Position numbers and translations under genes: made by a program. A stretch of DNA of 64,000 nucleotides from Dipylidium caninum (lineage: Eukaryota > Platyhelminthes > Cestoda > Cyclophyllidea > Dipylidiidae). The stretch lies in contig QEYB01000466.1 in NCBI GenBank assembly GCA_017562135.1, forward strand, positions 806,001-870,000, in the 5' to 3' direction. Under the pieces are notes generated by a model that saw nothing but the letters and a program-made list of their open reading frames with translations, was not told where the DNA came from and searched no databases. Below, piece by piece: positions 27,563 to 38,183 of the stretch; position 1 is the stretch's first letter; every line of letters starts with the position of its first letter.

Positions 27563-30500
27563 ATGACTGAAGGTGACGTGTACAACCAGTCTGCTCGTGA
27601 AAGTATGCCACGAAGTACTTTATGATAACGAAATCCGTTCCATCTGCGGCTACTTTAGATTAACGTTAATAAACTCAGATAATCGTGAAGGGTTCAGTGT
27701 TTCATCGCTTGCTTCTACATGATCAATCTTATTATTTTACAAAATCTTGTAATTGGTTATATTAACTCTTATTTCATCTGTCTACCTGCTAGTTCATTTA
27801 TTCGGTTCTGCCACTCAGACTTTCTTTTTACCAACATTATTTCAGGCTCGGATGCGGAACGCCACTCCTTTAATGCTTTTGCGAAGATGAATACATTTCG
27901 AAAACGGGGACAGTTGTGCGACGTCGTTGTAAAGGTCGGTGGTCGCGTTTTCCCTGCTCACCGGGTCGTTTTGGCTGCGTCCAGCGATTATTTCGGCGCT
28001 ATGTTTTCGAATGGGGTGTGTTAGAATTCCATGCACTGTGTCTGTATATATCATGTCCCGTCAGTTTGACTGGAAATTTCTGGTTGAGCTGGTTGTGTAC
28101 AAACTTTGCCCTATTCAATCATACTTTTTCCTTTTTTTATTCAAAGATGGCCGAGTCTGCGCAACTTGAAATTGAATTAAAATCGGTATCAGCGGACGTC
28201 ATGGAAGCTCTGCTTGATTTTGTCTATACGGGTCAAGTTCGTGTTAGTATGGAAAACGTACAGGAGTTACTTCCTGCAGCCAGTCTCGTGCAAATGGAAG
28301 GCGTTAAGACAGTTTGTTCGGCTTTTCTTTTCGGCCAAGTTGAGGCTTCCAATGTTCTCGGAATTCGACGGTTCGCAGAACTGCACAGTTGTACCGATCT
28401 CGAAATTTTCGCAAAGAACTATGCTGCACATAACTTTGAGACGGTTGTTGGATATGAAGAATTTCTTTTGATGACTGCTGATGAACTCATTGAACTGCTT
28501 AGTCGGGAGGATTTGCACGTGCGTTCAGTTTCTTCCTTGATCTTTCTGGTTATGTTTATCTCGACACAGAAGTTTCTGTATTCTTAGCTTAAAGGTTATA
28601 CGACCCTTTGTCTCACTGAATTAAGCCAGATTTTTGAATATAAGCCTCTATAACGTGTTTATTTCGAAGAAGACTAATTGCCCATCACTTCTATAATGTT
28701 ACAACTGACGTTAGATTGAACGTGACATGCAATGATGATTAAGTCGAATATTCACGCGTGACAACAGCCAATTAATTGAGTATGGTGCAACTTGGTATTT
28801 TAATTGAATACCGCATGAATTTCAACGCCAACTTCGGAAGCTACTTGGCTTAATGTTGTTTTTAATCACATTTATTATTAGTATGTATGAGAATTTCTAT
28901 GATAAACTCTTCTAATCAAGGGGTGTACCGCGCTCTTTTGTTGAGTGAATCTGTGAAATGAGACGAAGATGCCATTGAGAAGAGCTTGATTGATCTTCGC
29001 CATGCGTTGAGAGGTCTACCCTTTCTGTTTACAAACACGCCTTTATTTTTACTAACTTAGTATAATTATTTCTTTTGAGTTTAACCAGACTTCTGTAGAA
29101 GAAATTTTCTTGACGGTGGAAAAATTGAATATTAAAACCAAGTGAAATAGGACTTGAAGTAGGTTTTTCGTGTGCACAACCACATCTGACTCACCTTAGT
29201 AAAAACAGATCAAAAATCCTTGTGCGATAATTTTACATTTTTACTTTTGGTTAGGCTCCATCAGAAAAATATATCCACAACTATTAACATTATCGCCGTC
29301 TATTTTTACAAGTTGTTTTACCTTCATTCGAGCGCCCTGTAACCCGATAGGGTCAAGTTATCCGTCTCAATGACCTAACTCTCCGATCTCACGGTTAGGA
29401 GTACAAACGGGTGTATATGTTGGATAAATGCTTATATTGCTGTCGCCTAGATTTTTCTTTTTCTCCCTAGCGCCAGACTTTCTATACCAGAAAATCTTAT
29501 GGTTTAGCTGTTTAATTTTTATTCCGAATAAAACACACAAAAACTCGGTCCCTTCTCACCGCCTATATTATTCACGTCCGCACAAATCTATTTCTGGGAT
29601 GGAAGTTAAATAACTGTACTATAATCGTAGATTGATAGCGAAGAAACTTCCTACAACGCTGTGATACGCTGGGTCTATTATGATGAACCAAATAGAGCTG
29701 TTCACCTTCCGCATCTCCTCAACTATGTTCGCCTCGCGATCATGTCGGTCCGCTTCCTTACTGATGTTGTTGACAATGAGGTAAGAGGAAGAAGTGCCGG
29801 CGCTAGCGTAATTACTAGTAAAACGTGTATCAGGAACTTTTTTTTCCTACTTAGCGTCTCATCCGGCAATCGTTAGAGTGTCGTGACCTTGTTGATGAGG
29901 CGAAGAGATTTCACCTTCGACCTGACCTCCGCTCTCAGATGCGTCAACGTAGATTCCATCAACGCGATTGTGGCGATGAATACCTCGTGGTTATTGGCGG
30001 CTTTGGCTCCTACCAAAGTCCCTCGGATTCTGTTGAGATGTTCAACCCTCGTACCCGCGAGTGGAGCGAGTTGCCCGTTCGTAGCTTTTTACTGAAATAA
30101 TTTCAGTAGCATCTTTAAAAAATTCGGGCTCGGCAGACCTCTATTTAATGTTTTAATTTTTTGCTTTCGCTGCGGAGCTCACACGCACATAACGTATTTT
30201 ATATAATCTTTCTCCACTTATAGCTTAAAGTTTTTCATACCGCAAAGCTTTTTTATTTCGAGTCATCCTTAAAGCCCCCACAAGGCGAATGATGAGAAAT
30301 GCCATGATCGGTAATGAAGTTACAGGTCCCCATAAGGTGTACGCCTTCCCTTCTGCAAATAATCTGTTTTATTCATGCTTATTTGTTCTGGCCATTCTTG
30401 GACATTTTCTTCACTATGGCTTAAAGATAGGCGAAAGCGTTGCTATAACCACGCGTTTTTTTTTGGTTGAATGCCATGTTCCATCTCACTAGCGCAAAAT

Positions 30501-33500
30501 TTTTGTCTACAAAAGGTATGTTTCCACATACACTTATGCTTTTCTTCGTGAACAGTTTCAAATCAGTTTTTTTGGCTAGTCCTCATGAATCTAAGCGTCA
30601 ACGACGAAGACTTTTTCATCCTATACAATTACCGGATGCCTTTATTTTCATACAACTCTTTTAGGGTTACTAATAGCACTGGCTTACAGGCTAGTTTAAG
30701 GTTAAATGACTACCTGGCTTTAGACTCTTCTACTAGAAATTGGATAGGTTTTTCTGTCTTTTAGAATCTACCAATAAGTTACCGATACGTAGCGGCTTGT
30801 TCCCTGGGCACTTGCGTATACATGATTGGCGGCTTCGACGGAGGTGAGCGCTTGAACACGGTGGGTCTGTTGGACGTGGCACAGCGGGAGGATGGCTGGC
30901 GTTGGCTCTCGCCCATGCACTACAAGCGGGGGCTTTCTGCCGCTTGCACTCACAAAGGTATGAGTATGAGTAGGCAAAAATGCCAAATATCCAGAATTGT
31001 CATTTAGAGCATTTGTCTTAATTTCGCGTTGAAATCCACTTTCCACAATGTGCATATCCTCTGGTGGATATTAAAAACCATGCAAATAGCTAATGGTAAG
31101 TGATAAGGGGAAAAGCTATTGTGATTAGAGTTTTTTTTTTACTACCGGACATGTGGGGATGGTGAGATTCAGGACAATTGTGATGAGACTTGGGTGGTTT
31201 GAAGCTTGAAATACCGATTTTTCAAGGTAACATAAGGCGGTAAAATTGTTTATCCTATGATTAGTCTAAATCATCCTCATTATTTTGCCTTAACTGCCCA
31301 TCTTTTGCTTAGAGGTCTAGTTGAACTACTACGTTACGTTACAGACTCCTTAGTTCTTCTTCCAACCGATTGCAGTCTCATTTTAGCTTGAACCCGATTA
31401 ACACTTTCCTTTACCGTTGTCTTTTCTTTTTCTCGTCTACTCACCTACCACTCATATTTGGAGTGTCTTCTTGGCAAAGTATCAATTTCACCCTCTTCCC
31501 CACACCCCAAGAATTCCGTCTAAATGACGGTGGTTGGAAGACATGCTAGCACCCACTTTTGGGCATGACTCTATGGTCCCATGATGTCACAAAGACTCGA
31601 CTGTGTGTAAATGCACATTGAAGTGATGTTTATTCCAGATGAAGGTTGAACCACTACTTCTAAGCTCGCTTTATGATGATCGAGGGCTCGATATCGAGTC
31701 ATGTTTGCTTGTCAACGTCTCTTCTTGTAGGTTTAATATACGTGTGTGGTGGTTTTGATGGGCAGACACGCCTGCGCGCCCTCGAGGTGTACCATCCAAA
31801 GATTGACGAGTGGCGAGTCCTCGAGGAGATGACAACTGCTCGTGAGGGTGCCGGTTTGGTGGTCGCTGACGACACTCTCTTCTGTCTTGGTGGCTACGAT
31901 GGTTACCAACTGCTCAACAGCATGGAGGCGTAAGCTCCTCACCTCCCTGTCAGACGTTAATACATTCGGGTCCTTGTCAATCTCCATTGTCTTGCCCTTT
32001 CGGTTGTCCAGTTTCGATCTGCGTCGTGGCACATGGAGTCAATGCAAGCCGATGTACATGCGTCGTTCAGGCGCCGGTTGTGCAGTCATTGTTGACACCA
32101 TGTACGTGTGTGGTGGCTATGGCGGTCCCGAGGGCAGAGGTCCTCTCCATCTGGACACTGTGGAGGCCTACAACACCCGCCTGGCTCAGTGGACTCTCGT
32201 GGCCAACATGAATGTTCCCCGTTGTTATGTTGGAGCCTGTCAACTTGCTGGACGTGTCTACGTGGCCGCAGGGTTGGTTTGTACTACTGCCAGTTATTCC
32301 CCTTCCCTCTTCTATCTTAATGTTAGAAGGTTAATTTACCAAAGCCGCTCACTATCGATACTGAAGATTAACGTCAAAGCGTATACTTTAGATCATTTGG
32401 TTGGTGGATTAGAGGAATGTAATAGGTGCATTCCGCACTGACAGATCGATCTTTTCGGTCAACTTCAACATATTTGCAAATGCTTTAGCACTGGTTATGT
32501 GTGTAACTTTGAACCAACTGATCAAAATTGCACATTGTAGCACTACCGACTCAAGTTGTACCTATATACGACTCCTTTGTACTTGAATCTGTGCTTGTAC
32601 CGCTACTTCTGTACTTTCTCTCTCAATCTCCTCATCCACCGACTTATTTACTTATGATAACCTCGAGAGACTTCTGCATCTCCTTTGAGAGTGTATTCTT
32701 CACCTTCTTATTCTAGAACTTGATTAAAAAGTTGCACTTATTTGTTTTAAAGTATCGAGGTGATGATATCTTTTCTCTTTATTAGCTATAATGGGAATCG
32801 CCTCCTTAATACCGTGGAGGCTTTTGACCCAATTGACAATACGTGGACGTTGTACGAGGAAAGTAGAATGCATAATGAGCGTTGTGACACGGGAATGTGT
32901 GTAGTACGTTTCCTCTCCTGTGCGGAGCCACCGACGTGTAATGTGAACTCGGTCGCCCCGTTTATAAATCAGCCTCGCACAGTTCCCTACACCCAACGTC
33001 CTCGCAATTCTACCATCTCGAGCAATAACAATGGTGAAACTAGTGGCCAAACCCAGGTCGTGCAGATAGTCACGCCTCTATTTCAAGATCATGGCGCTCG
33101 AAGCACACTTCCCACACCTCCAACCCTACCGCCATTACAGTCACATCATCCTGCACTCGGAACGATTCAAGGCCACAATTTTCTACTGCGACACCTGCCC
33201 GAATCCACCGGCGCACCGCCCATTCTCGGCCAGAGGGTGATGCCATTGCGAGGCGGTAGACACGAGCCCACCCTTACCAGTGTCAATGTGAATAGCATTG
33301 GTCACATTGAAGAAAGTTTCTTGGAGGGAGCAGTTGGTGAGAGCGCTGATTTGAATGATAATGAAGAGTCCTCGGAGCGAAATATCTCACCGCCAACAGA
33401 ACTCTTGAATGTTCTGGAACCTTTAGTCGAGCAAGTAGAATTCCTATTTTTCAACCCTTTATCTACCCTCGCCTTTTTTACTTTACCCTTTTTGCCCGTT

Positions 33501-34591
33501 ATGCCGCAACTGGTATGTGCGCAGATTCGTCGGCACTGGTAATGGGAGAAGACAGAAAGTGCTGTTTAACGCCCGGCTAGTAGGCGAAATTGTCTCTAGG
33601 CTAACCACTTAGAGTTCTGCCGTGCGCTTTATGTTTTAGTTAATGATTAAAGTAACATTTTTCTCCCCATTCCCCATAGCACCTCTGAGATCGCCTCAGT
33701 TTTACCCACTGTTGGCAATGTGGGTGACGGAACAGGCACATCGGGCGTTGATTTAACATTTCAACATCCAGACGGTGCTGCGTCGGAGGAGAGCGCGGGT
33801 CTGTTATTGCGGCTACCATCCTCAGATTTGAATAGGCAACGAATTGAGGATGAAGAGGAAGGCGAGGAGGAGGAGGAAGAAGATGATGATGAAGAGGAAG
33901 AGGAAGAAGATGAATCTACGGCGGAGGGATTGTCCACGTCTCCAACACAACCTCTAACCGGTCCACCTCCAGGACTGGGACTAATCTTAGAAAACATTGA
34001 CGCTCACCTTCAGCGTCGTATGGTCTTTCTGCGTGGTAGGGAGTCTTCAGGCTCTCAGAACTCCCTGCTGGCGGGCAATAATCGGTCTGGGGAAATTTTC
34101 GAGGAGTCTCGTGATTCCTCCACTGCAGATGGCGAACATGATCCTGAGGTTTATAGATCTTACTATTATTTAAAATTACACTAACTGTGTATGTCAAATG
34201 ACTCGTTTATTTGTTTTTGTTTCTTTTTTTCGATCTGAAGCGTCTGGGAAGACCACCATCGCCTTCAACAGTACCATCATCGTCCACAGACAGCTTGATA
34301 TGGATTCACCAACGCAACCGGCACCGGCATTCTGTGCCCTCCTCGGCCTCCTCTCCCCAAGCACAAGTGATTCCGACCAGTCGATCACGCAGTGACGATG
34401 TGGAAGACGAGGATTTACGGTCAGACGGGGAGGGTGAAGAGGGGGAGGAAGGTGAAGCGGTTGTCAGTGGGTCAGGTGTGACAGAACTCCCAAGGAGAGA
34501 GGCTCCGCCCACCTCACTTGATCTCTCGCCTCTGGCCCCTTCCACCCCCACATCGCATGAGTCTTCGCCCTCAAGAGACGCTGGCGACTAA
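27563..34591 (+). CDS. KLHL12: KLHL12-type BTB-BACK-Kelch CUL3 adaptor with long acidic C-terminal extension
   Basis: KLHL12 recruits substrates to CUL3 ubiquitin ligase; in vertebrates SEC31 (COPII coat) and Dishevelled are targets. Exons: 27563-27572, 27846-28015, 28147-28518, 29631-29780, 29855-30076, 30765-30957, 31731-31929, 32012-32272, 32786-about 33434, about 33680-34148, 34241-34591. The first exon (ATGACTGAAG) joins in phase to [43 protein letters not shown], split here as two matching segments. [20 protein letters not shown], nearly identical to KLHL12. Six Kelch blades include [45 protein letters not shown] and [19 protein letters not shown] marks where family members end. About 440 more residues follow: proline-rich, then a run of Glu/Asp at 33847-33913, then Ser/Pro-rich to the stop. 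Reading phase at 33434/33680 is unresolved. Confidence 0.92.
28519..29630 (+). other. Long KLHL12 intron
   Basis: Intron of 1.1 kb between the BACK-domain exons. AT-rich, with nothing recognisable inside. Confidence 0.65.
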
Positions 34592-35027
34592 TGCCGACGC
34601 TGCACCCGCTGTACATAGAACGTTATATATCTGATATTACTTCGGGTTTATGCACACATCGTCAAAAACTCTTTCCCCTTTGTCTTTTCACTTCTCTACA
34701 ACACAGTTGAGACAATCCCCTAGCGTGCTATTAATATTTATGCTTTAAAAATAGTAAGTAGTTCCGTTTTTTACTTCCTCTTTCTCCTTACAATGCTCCC
34801 CATCTCTGTGGTCACATTGACTTTTGTTTGTAGATATGAATGGGGGCTGATGGTTGATGAGAGGAAAAAATAAATGAAAAAACCTCAGCTCCCAGATGAT
34901 GTGGGCCAAGCTCCGTTAAACATTGTCCCCTTCTGTGAATTGTTGCTCACACCACAGGGGTAATAAAATGCCTTAGGCAAGCAAGTCTTATGGTAGAGCG
35001 TCACTGACTATTTTAGCCGTTTTGACA

Positions 35028-35041
35028 GTTGCTATGGCAAT
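35028..35041. promoter_or_regulatory. X-box-like palindrome (RFX-type site)
   Basis: The sequence GTTGCTATGGCAAT has two RFX half-sites (GTTGCY and RGCAAY-like) and differs from the classical X-box GTTGCCATGGCAAC at two positions. Function is inferred from the motif alone, and no ciliary gene start is certain nearby. Confidence 0.35.
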
Positions 35042-35193
35042 TTCTCGCTAAAATATATTGTAGCCAACACGTGCACCCTGGTCGATGGGGTAGAAAGTAG
35101 GGATGTGGTGCACGTGGCATGACTAGTCGGCGTTAATGGCACGGGGGTTGTGGCCCATGTGCAACGTGGAGGTGAAAGCCTGACAAGGTGTAT

Positions 35194-35269
35194 CCTCTAA
35201 GAAGAGGTGTGAAGAGGCACGACGGAGAAAGTACTCCGAACCGGGTATCCGTCCGGTGAAATTTTGCAG
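35194..35269 (+). ncRNA. Three-hairpin motif followed by an Sm-site-like sequence (candidate structured RNA)
   Basis: Three perfect 5-bp stems lie in 64 bases: 35194-35207 (CCTCT/AGAGG, 4-base loop), 35223-35238 (CGGAG/CTCCG, 6-base loop) and 35240-35257 (ACCGG/CCGGT, 8-base loop). GAAATTTTGCAG follows directly at 35258-35269 and resembles an Sm-binding site. No known snRNA or spliced-leader sequence was recognised. The structure is equally compatible with DNA-level palindromes or chance. Confidence 0.25.
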
Positions 35270-35344
35270 ATTGATGTCTGACTTTTATTACGGGGATCGG
35301 GGAGGAATCACGAACACACCTGTCAGACTGTACCCCTTTGCGAA

Positions 35345-35665
35345 ATGAATGGACAGGCTATACCAGTCAGAGAGGCGATAAGTGGAGATCCGATCGGTCA
35401 AGAGGGAGAAACTATTAGCGGTGTCCACCGCAATTTTATTCCTGCATGCCTAGCCTTTGACAATAGATTCTATCTAATGGTAAAACATCACATGGGTGAT
35501 GTCCGTGAATTATTACTCAACAAAAATGTGAAAACGAAGTTAGTGGAACAAAAATGCAGCCAATCTACGGTGAGCAATCGTTGCACACATACCACCTGCG
35601 GATTTGGGAAACCAGTACGTCGCAGCAATTGCATTGGGACATTGAAATACGGCAAGGGTTGGTAA
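35345..35665 (+). CDS. Short open reading frame, coding status doubtful
   Basis: An ATG-initiated frame of 106 codons with no recognised domain. A second frame of similar length (35554-35853) overlaps it. Neither shows splice signals or similarity to a known family, and the 3' end lies opposite the minus-strand gene at 35816-36685. It is listed only because it is the longest open frame in this gap. Confidence 0.15.
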   Translation: MNGQAIPVREAISGDPIGQEGETISGVHRNFIPACLAFDNRFYLMVKHHMGDVRELLLNKNVKTKLVEQKCSQSTVSNRCTHTTCGFGKPVRRSNCIGTLKYGKGW

Positions 35666-35815
35666 AAGCAAGTCATATCCCCATACCAGGTCAGTGTCTT
35701 AACCCACGTTATGTCATTCGCTTCAATTCGATAAAGGGTCAAAGAAGCGTAATAAAGACTTGGTATTATTACGCAAAATTAACGACTGAGATTGTTCGAA
35801 AAAGTAAAGAAATTA

Positions 35816-36685
35816 TTAAAGAAACAGTTTTAGCACAAGGCGAGGGTGATTAATCAGCTTTGGCTTTAGTTTGGCCTCGAGAAAACACCTTCGAGAGAAT
35901 TCCTGGCTTGGCGGGAGGTGGGGAAAGAATGGCCACATCATCGACATCTCTGGCGACTGAGTCGACTGATTCGTTGAGGAAGTACGTCGTGGGAACGGGA
36001 TATGTTTTATCACGCCAGAGACTGCAGAGCTCCCTGCGGAAACTCCTGAACACACGGCGTTAACACCAAGGGTGACGGCTCCGGTGGCTCCTGACAAAAT
36101 ACCCGAACTCAAGGCACCTATAAGGTGGCCGGTTTTGCTTAATATACCAATTTGGGGTTCGGAGTTCTCGGTTTTCACCTCTAGAAAAAAAAACCTTGGA
36201 CCTGAGAATCAATTGCAGTGACGTATCAGTCGGAGCAAATAATTTCGCCCACTAATCCGTTTTTTACTAGATAAATATGAGATATTGGGAAGGGCTGAAA
36301 ATGGCTCACAACTTTAAAGAGTAGTTCTAAAAAAGATGTTATAAGCATATGTCAAAAGGAAAAAATTTTGAATATTCTAGAAATAGGAAATACAATTCAA
36401 CAGTTTCATACAAATCTGAGTATGAACAAAATGAACAAGAATAAGCTTCAAGGGTAAATAAGGATTTATGTGTCTCTATCTGATGAATAAGGACACTTGA
36501 TGAGTGAATATTCTTGAATTTTATATAAAATATTTACCATCGTCGTCCGTGCAAGTCTCATTTTCAGGAGTTATACCATAGCAGAAGCGCTCTTCCGTAT
36601 CAACATATTCCGTAACTGGCAAGTTTGGTTTTTCCTAATCATGGGTACACATTGGGCAATGCCTATTTACCTTGTTATTGTCCAT
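35816..36685 (-). CDS. Small gene of unknown function with Gly/Ala/Ser-rich amphipathic segment
   Basis: Three exons are suggested: 36685-36671 (ATG, MDNNK), 36634-36538, and 36180 down to the stop. All have good donors and acceptors and keep phase (a poly-T tract precedes the last acceptor). The predicted product begins EKPNLPVTEYVDTEERF and continues to a Gly/Ala/Ser/Val-rich stretch, with pieces such as GALSSGILSGATGAVTLGVN, that could be a membrane-associating or amphipathic helix, somewhat like perilipin-type repeats. The end is ambiguous. The current frame stops at 35816, but the frame one base over carries a plausible C-terminus (DDVAILSPPPAKPGILSKVF) stopping at 35850. A missing base near the GGG at 35991-35993 would join them. 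The exon carrying MDNNK is also open upstream, so the start is not certain. Confidence 0.4.
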
Positions 36686-36716
36686 TGATCTCGTGGATGG
36701 TGTCTGAGAAATCTGC

Positions 36717-38183
36717 AAAGTCTACAAATAATTATTCAAAATCCTAAGAGCCTGTGACGGCTCAAATGGTATAGACTAACTTAACCTTGTTTCCAAAGAA
36801 AAAATTCATCTATCGGCGACGGCAAATAGGACACTTAAATAAGCTCACGGTCACGAATCAAGTGTTGATCCATGAAAACAAAAGATATCGTTTTCGCTAA
36901 CCCATTTAGCTTACCAGATTTTATTCCTGTTAACAACTAAGGTAATAAACGCGCCTACTTATATTGAAAATTTTTGCTTCTTCTATCCAACCGAAATGGC
37001 GGTACAATTGTTTGGAGTTATAGCAGAACTAGAGTGTTTTATCTGATTTGAAATATCTAGACACCCTTGTATCTTAAGGGCTAGGCTTCACTGTAAATTA
37101 TTGTCGCGTTTTCTTCACTTAGGCCCTATGTGCTTTTACACTGCATGATTTCTCCCTCGTCTTTATCCCCTCACTGATTTATTGGTCTCAAAATCTCTTA
37201 CCCACGTCGCATCATGGGGAAATAATTTCACAGTTAAGTATAATATACTGAATAAAAAGGGCATGAGCAACATCTACTAGAAAGGACACAACGCATTTTT
37301 CGCTGTGGAAATCATTTCTAGTTAGGATTCATCTACATCTCGGTCTGTGCACGCTACAACGCATATTTTGGCTCATCGCGGTATTTTTTAAATGTGATTG
37401 CCAGTTTGTTTCGACCACAGGGTAACGGTAATAAGTCTCTCCTTACTCCATCTTTAATTGCTAAATCAGAGCGTTGTAAGTTCACAAATCTAATTCAATT
37501 TATTTCTCCTTTCCTCAAGTTAGAAACATGTTGGGAATTATACAATCGCGCCAATGAACCTTGATAGTGCAACGGCTAAGCAAATGCTTCCAAAACTCCC
37601 CATTTACTCGGATTGATCTCAACGATAATAAAGTCCGTCTATGTAAAGATTCAGGGATGTACGATACGATGTGAAATGAATATTTTGCCATGATCAGATA
37701 AGAATACTTCAGTACGCGGTGGTTTTGATGATTCAGGTTCAATTAGCAACTTCTCCCCTTTATTTAACCCCGGTCAGTTTGAGAATTGTGGAAGTAAGAT
37801 AACTGCAAACTTACCCAGACTAATATTAACGCTCAATATTACATGGTATTTTGTTTTCTTCAGTTTGTGACCTGCGCATCGCTGTAAACGAGTGGAAGAC
37901 GGTTCATGTGAGCCTCGACTCAAGAATTCGCTCTTAGTTTGCGCGTTCTAGTCTCGTCCGCACAAGTCACCGCTCCTCGCGCTTCTAACGTCATATTTTG
38001 TACCAAATCAAAGTAAACCTTTACTTTGTCTCAAGTGTAATTGAAAACTGGACAACAGAAATCGTGGTGTAGCTTATTTCCTGTGCTTTACAACAAATTC
38101 CCCATTTTTATTGGAACGTCATCTTCAAAAAAGCAAAAATTAATAAAATGCGGAATCTATTAGGTGGTAAGCAAATATCAAAT
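36717..38183. other. Intergenic, no gene recognised
   Basis: About 1.5 kb of AT-rich sequence between the small unknown gene and the IFT54 stop codon. No coding exon, repeat or RNA gene could be supported. Upstream exons of the small minus-strand gene could lie here. Confidence 0.45.

Larger units (their letters stand above)
34592..35344. other. 3' flank of KLHL12 and intergenic DNA
   Basis: The presumed 3' UTR of KLHL12 runs into this stretch; AATAAA occurs near 34869. Beyond about 34960 the composition becomes more GC-rich and structured (see the hairpin and X-box-like entries). No coding exon was recognised. Confidence 0.5.

Noticed and set aside
33761..33997. Minus-strand frame with a long serine run.
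   Set aside because: It is the antisense shadow of the Glu/Asp-rich KLHL12 tail exon.
34592..36200. Possible retrotransposon or TRIM element in the KLHL12 3' gap.
   Set aside because: No terminal repeats, primer-binding site or reverse-transcriptase/integrase motifs could be found.
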